Positions 44,901 to 57,100 of a DNA stretch of 64,000 nt are shown in pieces (the first letter of the stretch is position 1; the number at the start of each line of letters is the position of its first letter). A model generated the notes under the pieces. That model worked only from the letters and a program-made list of their open reading frames with translations. It ran no database searches and was not told where the DNA came from. This DNA comes from Juglans regia (lineage: Eukaryota > Streptophyta > Magnoliopsida > Fagales > Juglandaceae), in assembly GCF_001411555.2 (NCBI RefSeq), contig NC_049907.1:33371866-33435865 (forward strand). Direction: 5' to 3'. The translations under genes were made by a program, and so were the position numbers.

Positions 44901-47900
44901 CAAATAGGAATCAACTTCCAGACAGCCTTGACCTGCCGATTTCCTCTTAGATCTGTCCAGCTAGCCAAAACCGCCATTATTGACTCGGGCGTTACCCAAC
45001 CCAAGTCTAGTCTTCTAAAAACCTCGTTCCATAACCCTCGAGCTACTTCAGAGTGTAGTAGAAGATGGTCCACGGATTCACCCCCATTCCTACACATGCA
45101 ACACCAATTTGCGATGATCACCCCTCGTTTCCTCAGATTATCCGTTGTGAGGATCTTACCCAAGGAAGCTGTCCAAACAAAAAAAGCTGCTTTGAGAGGC
45201 GCCTTGTTTCTCCAAATTCTTTTCAAAGGAAACTGAATAGGGAGCTCATGTGAAAGGGACTTATAGAACGAGTGAATAGAGAACGCACCACCCGAAGATA
45301 TCCACCACAATGAGTCGGCATGTTGGTTATTCGGTTTAAGAGAATACAAAAGTCTAAAAAAGGCTGTAAAGCTGTCCACTTCCCAATCATTTGCTGCCCG
45401 GCTAAAATTAATGTTCCACTGGATTTGTTCCCCTACTAACACCATGACATCCGGCATTAAAACCTCTGTATCATTAGCAACCCTAAAGAGATCAGGAAAT
45501 AGATCCTTTAGGACACCATTATCACACCAAGCATCATACCAGAATTTGATCCTGGCCCCGTCTCCTAAGCATAATCGTGAGTGACGAGAGAATACCTCCC
45601 ATCCTTTTCTTATATGTTTCTACAACCCCACTCCATATGCCCCCCTCACTTCTCTGGTGCACCATACCCCCTATAAACTACCATATTTGCTCTCAATCAC
45701 CAATCTCCATAGAGCTTCTGGTTTTTTATGGTATCTCCACAACCATTTACCAAGCAACGCTCGATTAAAAATCCTCAGATTTCGAATGCTTAAACCACCA
45801 TTAGGGAGAGGACAACAAACCTTCTCCCACCTGACTAGGTGTAATTTAAATTCCTCACCAATTCCCCCCCACAAGAAATCCCTCTGTAATTTCTCAATTC
45901 GAAGCGCCACACTTGCTAGAATGGGGAACAAGGACAAAAAATAGGTCGGTAGATTAGATAATGTACTCTTTATCAGGGTAATTCTACCACCTTTTGATAG
46001 GTACATTCTCTTCCAGCCTGCTAGACGACGCTCTACTTTCTCAATGACTGTATTCCCATATAGAAGCCGCTCTCGAGGCAGCCCCCAACGGAAGGCCAAG
46101 GTATGTCATAGGGAGTAAGGCAATCTTACACCCCAGAGTGTTAGCTAGCTGTCTGATATGTTGGACACCTCCAATAGGCACCATCTCTGACTTGTCTAAG
46201 TTCACTTTCAACCCCGAAGTCGCTTCAAAACATAGTAAGAGAGCCTTCAATACTCGCACTTGATTATTGTCTGCCTCACAAAATATAAGAGTATCATCTG
46301 CAAACAATAAATAAGAAATATTAATAACTCCCCCTCCCGAGGATTTGATCGAGTAACCAGTCACACGCCCATTGGTGACCAAGGCTGTGATCATCCTACT
46401 CAGAGCCTCCATCGCAATAACAAAGAGTAAATGGGATAACGGATCTCCTTGTCTTAGGCCTCGTGAACTATTGAAATAACCTGTTGGACTACCATTAATC
46501 AAGACTGAAAATTTCACTGTAGATATACACCAACGGATCCAAGATCGTCATTTCTCCCCAAAACCACACCTCTCAAGAAGGTCAAGAAGGAAATCCTAGT
46601 TAACATGATCATATGCTTTCTTCATGTCCAACTTGCAAATGATCCCTGCATTACCATCTTTCAGTCTACTATCCAGACATTCATTTGCAATGAGAACCGC
46701 ATCTAAGATCTGTCTATCTTTTACAAAAGCATTTTGGGGTTTTGAGATTATCTGTCCCACCACCTCACTAAGGTGATTTGCCAGTACCTTAGAAAGAATC
46801 TTGTATACTCCATTTACCAAACTAATGGGTCGGAACTCCCTAATCTCCATAGCCCCAACCTTCTTTGGTATCAAAGCAAGAAAAGTGGCATTAAGACTCT
46901 TCTCAAATTTACCGACCGAATGGAATTCCTGGAACACCTTCATAAGATCTTCCTTCAAAACATCCCAACATGTTTGAAAGAAACCCATAGAAAACCCATA
47001 TAGACCCGGAGCCTTGTCTTTAGCCATTTTCCTTACCACATCAAACACCTCTACTTCCTCGAAAGGCCTTTCCAAACAGCTACCATCCATGGTCCAATAG
47101 AGTCAAAGATCAAGCCATCAGGCTTAGGTCGCCAAACCTCCTGCTCAGTTAGTAGCTGTTCATAAAAACCAACCACATGATTATTAATCGCCTGCTCATC
47201 CTTATTGATAACCCCATCAATTTTCAGCATCTCAATATTATTGGATCTCTTGTGAGAGTTGGCGACCATGTGAAAAAACTTAGTGCTTCGGTCTCTTTCC
47301 TTCAACCATAATGCTCTAGACTTTTGCCGCCACGAAATCTCTTCTAGTAGAATGATCCTCTCAAGATCTACAACCAGCACTAGTTTTTGGGCTAGTTCCT
47401 CCTGAGTTAAGGTCCTAGACTCTTGTAACCTTTCGAACTCATGGATTTCCTTCATCTTACTTTCCTTGTGCTCCCCAATGTTGCCAAAAGACTGTAAATT
47501 CCAAAGTTTCAAATCTTGTTTTAAAGCTTTCAATTTACCCGCAAAGATGAAGCTAGGAGTACCTCGTATCTGATAAGATGACCACCACACTCTAACCCTA
47601 TCCACAAAACCTTATGATTTCAGCCACATGTTTTCGAACTTGAAATACTGACGTCTTATTTGAATCCCCCCACAATCCAACATAATAGGCCAATGGTCTG
47701 AACACACACGAGGCAATCTCTTTTGCCAAACCTCCGGATAATGGATTTCCCATTCTGGGGAAATTAGGAATCGATCTAATCGAGACCACGTCTGGTTATT
47801 CGCCCATGTGCATATCCCCCCCGCCATTGGTAGATCCACTAAATTCAACTCAAAAATACATTCCGAGAAATTTGACATTGCTGGACGCATCCTTCTATTA

Positions 47901-50900
47901 CCATAGCTCTCACTGGGAAATCTGATTATGTTGAAATCTCCTCCTATGCACCATGGAAGATCCCACACGCTGTGAACTCCAACTAGTTCATCCCACAATA
48001 ATCTATGATCAATATCTGTATTAGGACCGTACACACCTGCAAAGGCCCACAAAAAACCATCTGACACACTCCTAAAAGAGCATGCTACCGTGAATAACCC
48101 TATGAACTCCTCCCTTTTCTCTACCACCCTTTGATCCCACATCACCAACACACCTCCTGAGGCCCCATCAGCTGCCAGATATACCCAATCAACATGAACG
48201 CAGCTCCATATACTTCTAACCATTTTAGTATTAATGACTTTCAGTTTCGTCTCTTGTAAACAAACAATGTCCGCCTTCCACCCTCTCAGTAAGTTTCTTA
48301 TTTGAAGACGCTTACTGGCCTCATTTAGACCACGGACATTCCATGAGACAATTTTTGGTTTCATTTGGGATAGGCCAAACCCCTTCCCTTAGACCTATCC
48401 CTACTAGAACTACCTTCCAGAGTTCATGGACCAGGTTAGCCTTCTAAGTTCACGTTGTCTCTTAGAGCCAGCTTTTTTGTTGTTGTTGATGCCCAACTTC
48501 AATGGCAGTGAGCAGCACCATGAATTGCTCCTCATATCCCTCACATTTCAAACCCACCAAATCCTGTATATCCTTTACTATGTTAAAAACCCAATTTGAG
48601 ACACTAGACTGGTCTGGAAACAAACAATTCAAAGGGATAGGACTCTGAGTTCTAAACTCAAACTGTTCCTCCAAAACCTCATCCCCGAGTACGAAACCCA
48701 CTTCTCCTCCCAGGTTCTCTTCGTCTGAGAGAATTATGTGTTTTGTGGACTTCCAATCTGAGTCAGATTCTCTTCGTCTGACTCATTTCAATCTGAGTCA
48801 GAATTATGTGGACTTCCAAACTCGAATGAATCTAAAAGTTAGTTACTGGATTTTGTTTTGTTTGTGAGTTCCTTCAATGAGTCAATCTTGCAGATGGTAC
48901 TTATAGAAAAAACAAGAAGTTTCAGATGGTACTTCACAGAAACAGAAAAAAGTCGTACTATGATTGCTTATTTATATCTAGTGAACTTTATATGAGGATG
49001 AAGAACATACTTGTTAAAAAAAAAAAAAAAATATGAGGATGAAGAACGTGCACTTACATTAGGAATAGGCAATATGACATTATCATGGAACCTTGATATC
49101 TTATTTGGGATAAGGAACCAGGTCGAATTTATTTGCATGGCACTTTGTTTAGTAAGATATGTTCTTAAACTCACAGCATGAATGGCCTCTTTTGTCTCAA
49201 AACTTGCAATATTATTATTTGGAGGACATTAATGATGCTAATGAGCAGTAGCTCAAATGGCACCTCCTTCCTCCATAGGAAAAGGGTGGAGCTCGTGGCT
49301 TCAATACCCACTGGATGTTTGTGTGTTACCTACAAAAAATAATGGAGGACGTTAGTGATGAAAATCCTGTTTAGAGTTGTCAGAATCGCATATGCAGCTT
49401 AATTCTTTCAAAGAGGAAGACAAGATAGTAATAATGGAGGGTCGAAGGAAATTGGATCTTTCTGCATTTTTTATTTATAATGTTGAAATTCCCCTCACTC
49501 AAACCCTCTCTTTTTTCACAATGTTTAAAATGCTTTATAAGGTATCATTGTCGCCTCTGAAACTTGTGGTTCAGTACGAGGTGCTTTTTCTAAAGTGCTT
49601 GTATTGTAATTTTCATTTTGCAGCTGCCTGTATGACATGGGAATTAGCAGAATCAGGCAAACACTTTATTACTACCGTCATTAATGGTTCTGACCTGGTT
49701 CCAACATTCTCAACAACTTCTCTTGATGACCTTCGCTCTGAGGTTGGAAATGGCCTGATAGACAATGAATTCTTGACATTAACTGTGAAATTTCAAGTCT
49801 CTCATCCATTAGAAACTTTGGTAATCCTTAGTTAGATTGTTGCTTTCAGGTCAGAGCATCATCCTGGTTAAATGATATGCGGGACCAGATTGGGCACACA
49901 AGGGTTCTAAATGTTGTTTATCGCTCTGCAACTGCTCTGGGATCTCGTCTACCATCTGTAGCTAGTACCAAAGCCAGGGTTGCTGGTGCAGGTGCACTTC
50001 TGAAGCCAGTATCTAGCAGCACTCAGGTAGGCTTTAGCTCACTCTTCTTGGTTAAGTTCTAGCGACATATACTCCTCTACCTTTTCAAGATGTAGACTTA
50101 ACCTAGGGATCAACCTGGTAAATTGCACAAGTTAGTTCTCTTATACATTGCAGGTAATGTAATATTTTCCCATAAATCTGCTCGACAAGGGTTTGAAACT
50201 AGTTCGAGTGCATACATATCGTGGACTCTTTTGCTTGGAAAACTAAATTTTGATAAAATACGATGTAATAACACCTTGTACCTCTTTGTCTCTCAATTCT
50301 TGCTTGAATATATTTTTATCATTAAAGAAAATTCTGCTTGGTAAATTTTAGGTTGTTATGAAGCGTGCTCAGAATGTTGCTCAAGCTGTTGTCAGAACAC
50401 GCTCATCTCTATCATCATGGTCTTGCATGGGTGCACGTCGCCGTCATGTGGGCCCAATTATGGGTTCTGAAGTAGAGGATCGGCCTGAAGCAGCTCTGGT
50501 GTCTGAAAGAAATTCAGACGCTGCTGCAACTGAAGGGATGACAAGTGACCCGCTTCAGAATAAAGTGCAATCTAGTTCTTCTAGCAATGAATCAGGACAT
50601 GATGATACAGATGAAGAAGAGCTGCTTCTTCCAATAGATAGAGTCACCAGTGCATCCACCGTGGAAGACGTCACTGAAGGTGAGTTGTGGTATGAACTGG
50701 AGAAAGAGCTTCAAAGGCAGGAGAATGAATCCGATGTTAGAGCCCAGGAGGAAGAAGCGGCTGCAGCTAAAGAAATCACTGAAGAGGAAAATATGCTGGC
50801 TGATGCAGTGGAAGGCGATAAGCCAATCTCAGTGTCGGACGTATCAGAGAGTATCCGCTTTTGTCCCCCTGGCAGAATCATGCATATCGTTTCCGTGCCT

Positions 50901-51101
50901 GCATCTGTTACTCCTAATATAGAGCATGGTGTGCACACTGAGGAACACGTTGGTATATACGAGACACCGAGAGAACTGTATAGTAAGCTACGACTTTCAA
51001 AAACGATGATAAATGATCATTATATGCCTATGTATAAGAAGATGATGGAAATGTTAATCAGGGAACTGGAAAATGAAGAAGATTGTAGTTGTGAAATGTG
51101 A
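41941..51101 (+). CDS. Class-3 lipase (mono-/diacylglycerol lipase-like), 637 aa, seven exons
   Basis: Exons: 41941-42234, 42499-42696, 43270-43542, 44359-44461, 49624-49742, 49850-50026 and 50352-51101; the joined frame is open for 637 codons. Residues 2-20 form a hydrophobic, Ala-rich segment, a likely membrane anchor. The conserved N-terminal mono/diacylglycerol-lipase region is followed by the lipase_3 fold: LLLIRGTHS (residues 182-190) and the nucleophile elbow GHSLGGG with Ser260; Asp313 in NGSDLVPTF is the likely second catalytic residue. The C-terminal ~210 residues are acidic and Ser-rich, probably disordered. Expected reaction: hydrolysis of an acyl ester from mono/diacylglycerol or a related lipid. 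From memory it is closest to the Arabidopsis At4g16070 type. Introns are GT-AG except intron 4, which begins GCATGT (GC-AG) and holds LINE D. The start ATG follows a CT-rich leader. Confidence 0.9.
44654..48795 (-). mobile_element. LINE D (L1-type) in intron 4 of the lipase gene
   Basis: A near-complete minus-strand ORF2. The endonuclease starts at 48364 ([41 protein letters not shown] and CSDHWPI). It continues with the linker (47605-47051), RT ([63 protein letters not shown] with catalytic ADD) and zf-RVT ([14 protein letters not shown] at 45457-44729). Only a few shifts/stops separate the pieces, so it is the best-preserved LINE here. The end of ORF1 is at 48701-48462. The poly-A tail reads as T's at 44652-44661. 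The target duplication AGTCAGAATT is at 44644-44653 and 48796-48805. The lipase pseudogene has the uninterrupted site at 54736-54745. Confidence 0.92.
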
Positions 51102-51444
51102 AATGTATAAATTAATAGTCAAGAGGTTACGTCTATTGTATACTCTCCATCTTATTTATATACAACTCTTTGTTGCTATTGAGGAATCAGACTATTTCTT
51201 GTGCGATATCGGTTTCTTTTGGATGAGATCCTTCTTTGCATGAAAGGGTGTGTTAGTACTGTGCTCATTGAAAACAGAACTTATCGAAGCCATTAGTTCT
51301 ACTGTACAGAAAACATAAAAGGATTGTTATAGGATCCAGTTTTGGTATCCCAACAACGGGCATTTTGATTTGGATGATTGAGGTTGAGTACTTGCATTAG
51401 TTTAGTCAAATCTCAGTTATTCTTCAAAATTTAAAGAAATAGAG

Positions 51445-51730
51445 ATGGAATTATTTGCATTGGAATAGTAAAATACAAGTAGTTTTAAATATGAGTTACA
51501 GTATTTTTAAATATTTTTTATATTTGAAGATGTAGTTATGGTTATTGTAGTTGGATAATAGGTTGAAGTAAGAAATTAGTTGAAAAATAATAATTTAAAT
51601 AAAAATTAAATTATTAATTAACATATAATTAATATAATTATAAAATAAAAAAAAATCATAAATATTATTATTTTGACTAATTGGAATTATAATTTTAAAG
51701 TTTTAAATTTATAAAAAATATAACAAAATT
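51445..51730. repeat. A+T-rich repeat downstream of the lipase gene
   Basis: TTAATTAACATATAATTAAT and TTTTAAATTTATAAAAAATA match the block at about 41030-41190 in order and orientation. Confidence 0.45.
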
Positions 51731-52054
51731 GCTATTAAATTATCATTCTTTCGCCATGTCACATCAAATGACTTACCAGATAAAGATGAATATAACATCC
51801 GTTTCAGAGTTGGCTTATGTCATATTTTTCATGTTTTTTTGAGATTAATCATGTTCTTTTCTTTGGTTGTTGAGTGTACGGCAAAACGATTCCATATTAC
51901 CCTAGTATTGTTGGCTAAAGTATTTTACGCGTTTGCTGAAATTGGCTTAGTGAGCCCAGCCTTTGAAGAGGCTTAGGCTTCCAAAAATTGACGGGCAAGC
52001 CCACCTAAGTAGGGCGAAACTTGCTCGCCTCAAATAAGGTGTTCGTGATGTTAG

Positions 52055-52510
52055 GTGTCGGCACGACCCGCCGTCTCAAAACGATCATTAACGAGTCGCC
52101 TTTCACCCCTGACAGGACGAGTTATTTTATGTACAACCCGTCGCTTGCTTATTTATAGGAATACTCTGGGCCTTCCCCTTCTTAGCTTTCGCGATGTGGG
52201 ACTCCAATTCCCATCCTCTTTCTTTCTGTTTGTATTGGTTCACACAAAAGTCTACGTGCTGAGCCGGAGACTGGGAGCGGGTACGGTTGAGGGAGATGAT
52301 CTCAGTGGAGATCTATCGGAGTCGACCAGTTCGTATAAAAGGAGAATCGCTCGCAGGCCACAGCTCAGGCCCCGGCAACTGTCTCAGAAGGCTCCTCACA
52401 TGGGAGATGAAATGAATAGTCATGAACGGATTGTTGCACATCTCGTGAGGCTTATTCATAGAGAGGGTAAATTGATAGGGACTATAGACTATAGTCAACC
52501 ACTGAGCTAA
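52055..52510 (+). other. Chimeric 151-codon open frame at the head of the lipase pseudogene
   Basis: It joins unrelated upstream sequence to the lipase exon-1 frame ([16 protein letters not shown] to KRRIARRP), then to a copy of an intron-2 segment of the lipase gene that here is also open ([20 protein letters not shown]). It starts at an ATG at 52055 and ends at a stop at 52508. Whether it is expressed is unknown. Confidence 0.35.
52150..52202 (-). promoter_or_regulatory. snRNA-gene-like promoter elements (USE + TATA)
   Basis: On the minus strand GTCCCACATCG (52202-52192) matches the plant snRNA upstream sequence element RTCCCACATCG exactly. TATAAATA (52157-52150) follows after 34 bp, the longer spacing known for Pol II-type snRNA genes. 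Downstream sequence (52120 leftwards) matches no U RNA that I know. Similar motifs occur in some LTR promoters. Confidence 0.25.
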
Positions 52511-55215
52511 AAAGCAGAGAGGACTTTTCAGAAAAATAGCAATTTTCAAAGAAGCAGTTTCCGGTGTTTTTAGAGTCTGCCGGTTTCTCACAGGAAGATG
52601 TCCTCCTTCACAAGCCCAAGGCAGGGGTGCGTTACTATGTAGAGTATGCTTTGTTTTGGTTTTAGTCTCTGTCCTTTTTTTTTTTTTTTTTTTTGTGTGG
52701 GGGGGGTTTCATTTCTATCATATCTTGTCCTTTTTTTGCTGCTTCATAGAAAATTATGCAACTGGGAATAGTTACTTCCCCTTTGACGATTCTGACTGCA
52801 ACTGTCTCAGAAGGTTCCTCACATGGGAGATGAAATGAATAGCCATAGAACGGATTATTGCACATCTCGTGAAGCTTATTCATAGAGAGGGTAGAATAAA
52901 TTGATAGGGACTATAGGCAACCACTGAGCTAAAAAGCAGAGGACTTTTCAGAAAAATAGCAATTTTCAATTTACATTTTTTGCTGTAAAATTGGAACTTA
53001 CCTATTTATATCCCCAATTAACACTGATGATCACATATGAGTAATAAGACTTCCAATGTGGGCTAAACTTTGCGAAAATATTAAGTTGTAGGTTTGGCCT
53101 TTCTCCCAAGGTAGTTGTTCCGATTCTCTTATACTAACTGTAATACATGGCGAAGAAGAACATGCTTATTGTTTTCCATATAAGTAGTAAAATCATACTT
53201 GAGTATTGCCTTAATTACCAGAACAATGATTGCAGCTTTTGAAGCCCGCTTTCACAATTATAGGAGATAAAGATTCAAAATGTTTTTCTGTTGATTCGTG
53301 GTACTCATAGCATTGAAGATACACTAACAGCAGCAACTGGTGCAGTGGTCCCCTTCCACCACTCGGTTTTACTTGATGGAGGGATAAGCAATTTGGTTTT
53401 AGGATATGCCCATTGTGGAATGGTTGCTGCTGCTCGTTGGATAGCAAAGCTTAGCACTCCTTTTCTGCTCAAAGCTCATGATGAATATCCCGACTACAAT
53501 GTTCAGGTAAATACTATTTTTCTTCTGATTTTAATTTTCATGTCAATATTTAATGAGAAATTCTAAACAAAAATAAACTCACAAATTGATATAACTTCAT
53601 ATGATCCGTTAGATCCACTTTACAATAAAATTAACTTTACAATTTGACGTATTACATCAAACCACATCAGTTTGTGGATTTACTTTTATGTAATCTCTCT
53701 GTGACTAAAGTATTTTTCATATTCAATTGTTCTAATTTTGTGTTAAGTTTATTTATCTTTCTGTCAAACAAATTGAAAGCATGTGGTTGTTTCAGAACTA
53801 ATCCTTTTTTATGGATAGTTGAACTTAGAACACAATATGATCTTCCTTGTTTCATGTCTGTGTGTGACATCCTGGTTGTGAAGGTGTTTTGTTAATTTCG
53901 TACTGGATGGGTGGATTGTGAAATCGTACTGGTGTTAATTCTCACATTGGTTGTTAGTCGTGTCAGTGACCTGGACTTTATTAGTGATTTAAGGAGGTTT
54001 CTATTACACCAATGACTTGTTCTTTTGCGAATAGCACAAATGTAACTAGAACTTTCTTAGGTGATGACATTTTGCTTATATTGTGTTGTAACAATATAAT
54101 CTTTTAAGTTCAACTTATACAGGTACTGATGATGCCAAGTATCTTCTAGTAGTTCTTATATAACTGTGTGATTCATCATAAGAGCAATATGGTCAGCTCT
54201 TCGCCTAAATTTTCATACGACTTGGTTGATCTCAATATTAACCCTCGAGTAGATTAAATCATATATTTTGCGATCCCATGAATGGAAATTAAATTTGAAA
54301 CATGATGTGTTGGCATTTCACATCCACTTGGATTTACTTTGTAAGATATATAAATCTCTAATCTTCAACCGTGAGTTACTGTACATAATCGGTTCACGCA
54401 GTTTATGTTTCTTATAAATAAATTTGTACTTAATTTTTCACATTCAGATTGTTGGCCATTCGCTTGGTGGTGGTACTGCTGCACTTTTGACATATATTCT
54501 TCGAGAGCAGAAAGAATTCTCCTCAAGCACTTGTGTCACATTTGCCCCAGGCATGTGCTGATCAAGTGTGATGCTTATGTTCTGTTTTCTATTACTACCA
54601 ATATGTGTGTAACTTTATTTCATGGGCTTTTTAAGGACTTCATAAATTTTCATAGAAGGATAGAGGATTAATAGCGTTTGCAACTGGTTTTCTACGACTA
54701 CGAATAAGTCGTACTTGTTGATTATTTTTATTCAAGTCAGAATTATGTGGACTTCCAAACTCGAATGAGTCTAAGTTAGTCACTAGATTTTGTTTTGTTT
54801 GTGAGTTCCTTCAATGAGTCAATTTTCAGATGGTACTTGTAGAAAAAACAAGAAGTTTCAGATATACTTTACAGAAACAGCGAAAAAGTCGTACTATGAT
54901 TGTTTATTTATATCAAGTGAACTTTACATGAGGATGAAGAACATGCACTTATACATTAGAAATAGGCAATATGACATTATCATGCAACCTTGATATCTAT
55001 TTGGTACTTTGTTTAGTAAGATATGTTCTTAAACTCACAGCATGAATGGCCTCTTAAAACTTTCAAAGAGGAAGATAAGATAGTAATAATGGAGGGTCGA
55101 AGGAAATTGAATCTTTCTGCATTTTGTATTTATAATGTTGAAATTCCCCTCACTCAAACCCCCTCCTCTTTTTTCACAATGTTTATAGTTCTATCATTGT
55201 CGCCTATGACATCAT
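52251..55215 (+). pseudogene. Truncated tandem copy of the lipase gene (exons 1-4, rearranged)
   Basis: Segments matching the intact gene: part of exon 1 (52251-52380), an intron-2 segment out of place (52376-52546), the 3' part of exon 2 (52547-52626), intron 2 with the same segment again (52797-52970), exon 3 (53236-53507, with a 2-base deletion near 53285 that breaks the frame), exon 4 with GHSLGGG (54448-54550) and intron 4 to about 55215. The start codon and hydrophobic N-terminus, the first part of exon 2 and exons 5-7 are missing, so no lipase can be made. Intron 3 carries an extra ~120-bp piece (about 53560-53700). The GC donor of intron 4 is conserved (CCAG then GCATGT). Confidence 0.9.
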
Positions 55216-55218
55216 TAT

Positions 55219-55335
55219 CAAATTCTAAAATAATAATAATATTAAAAAATAATATTTTAACAATATTTTATTCAATTTTTAATTTTCATCTTAACTCATT
55301 TCATCTCAACTCACTATCTAAACAGGGCTTAGGTG
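55219..55335. repeat. Half copy of the Tourist-like MITE, inverted
   Basis: Matches the complement of the left half of the MITE at 63637-63857 (AATATTTTATTCAA..., CTCATTTCATCTCAACTCAC) and ends near AACAGGGCTTA. It lies at the point where lipase similarity ends. Confidence 0.6.
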
Positions 55336-55426
55336 GGATCGTATGTATAATTGGAAGTCAGATCTTTGGCAAATATTCAAAGCATCTTATAGAACGCGAG
55401 AACTTTGGGTGTGAATTGAGATGATA

Positions 55427-55450
55427 TCTATATATATATATATATATATA
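55427..55450. repeat. TA dinucleotide microsatellite
   Basis: An uninterrupted (TA)n run of about 24 bases. Confidence 0.9.
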
Positions 55451-56100
55451 GCACAAAAGATTGGCTTCATATTCTTTACAGGGGATGAACCCACGAATAT
55501 ATGAAAGAGAATTACTATTACTTAATTAGCGATCGAGTAAACAAGAAGAGACGAATTTTCTCTTTAGAAACTCTAGAAAAATGCTACCATGGGAAAAAGA
55601 TCAATCTCTTCAAATGTTTTGTAGGAAAAGAAACTGTGTGGAAAAATTGTCATATTCAAGCACAAAAATAAATAGAACACTCGAGCAAGGTCTTTCAGAG
55701 ATTAGGGTTTTTGTCGTGTCTTCTTTATGTTTGTGTGGGCTTTTCTCTATCTAAAAGTTGAATTTAAGTGTCGATTGGGGTGGAGGCAACCATTACTCAT
55801 ACTCGTTCTTCAGCCATCACAAAATATGCTTCTGCTATGTTGAAAATGACATTAACCACATAAACCACATTAACCCTTTGAAAACTTTTTTCCACCTCGA
55901 AATGAGGGCTTTCCTCTCGCCTGCGAGACTCCCTGACGCTACCATAGAGCCTTTCCTTTTCCTCTTTTCCAGAACACACTAGCTTCCCTCATCTCGAAAC
56001 CTTAACATCATTCGCCGGTTATCTTCTCATCTCTCATTCCTCTTAAATTTCCTCATTCAGCACCCACCTCATAGTACATCCACCAACCTGCATTCAACCA
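55451..56100. other. Non-coding; probably includes the 5' UTR of LINE E
   Basis: No recognisable coding sequence. The 5' end of LINE E lies somewhere in this stretch; no target duplication was found. Confidence 0.4.
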
Positions 56101-56142
56101 TTGTTTTACCCTGTTTTCTTTTTGAAAACCTCCTCCCCACCC

Positions 56143-57100
56143 ATGTCTATTCTATCTGACTCTAACCCTCCCCCACCCAAACTTAAAGCCTTAAAATGGG
56201 AAGATCTAAAACTTGAACCTAAAACTCAAGCAACCACCCGCTTGTCTAAACATGTCCTAGTTAGGCATGTAATACCGACCAAAGTATTGAACAAACACTC
56301 ACTTCATGCAGCAATCAAAGCAATCTGGAGCTTTTGCGCTGGTCTTTCCATTGTAGATCTCCAACCCAATACCTTCCTTTTCACGTTCCAGTTGCAACAA
56401 GAGAAGAATAGAATCCTTGCACATCGACTATGGAATATTACGGGGTTTCATCTTCTCCTCTCCGAATGGCACCCAAGTTTGAGCCTCCTTGAACTTTAAA
56501 ATGTCGATCTTTTGGGTTTAAATGCATGGGTTACCGTTGGAGTTTATGACAATACCAAATGCTGCGCAAATCGGTATGGTTTTGGGTAACCTTCTGCAAG
56601 TGGAACAAACGTCGAAATATGGGGTTGCATTTAGAAAGTTTATGCGGATCCAAGTTGAAATTAATGTAGAACAACCCCTTCCTGAAGGTTTTCCTCTAAT
56701 CCGCCTGAGAAGGCTTGCAACCTGGATATCTTTTAAATATGAAAGATTATCTGAATTTTATTATTGTTGTGGGCATTTAGATCATACCCAACAAACTTGT
56801 CCAAACCTCCAAGACCTTCAAAACCCATCCCCTTTTGGCCCCTGGATGAGGGGCGTGTTTTCGGATTCCGGGAGGTCAAACCCCTTTGAGGAAAACCACA
56901 CAAAACAGGGCATCCAACAATCGGAACTCATAGCTTTGTCCAACCCTACCCAGCAATTCAATAGAGGAGCATATGCATTCAATCCCGAACTTTGCAAAGG
57001 CATGTCAAGTACTCAAGTCCAGGACTCACAAATGAGAAATGAAAAATGGATGAATTTGAATTTCAAAGTTGCAAACACTGTCATTGAAGAGGATCCATAG
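56143..57100 (+). pseudogene. ORF1 (gag-like RNA-binding protein) of LINE E
   Basis: The frame from 56143 (MSILSDSNPPPPKLKALKWE) holds the DUF4283 region (FLFTFQLQQEKNRILAHRLW, HLLLSEWHPS), then a stop at 56497-56499 and a shift. A second frame from 56522 reads MHGLPLEFMTIPNAAQIGMV, LIRLRRLATWISFKYERLSE and the zinc knuckle CCGHLDHTQQTC. Its role in LINEs is RNA binding and assembly. Confidence 0.8.

Noticed and set aside
44826..45944. Plus-strand open frames up to 136 residues in the lipase intron
   Set aside because: Antisense shadows of the LINE D zinc-finger region.
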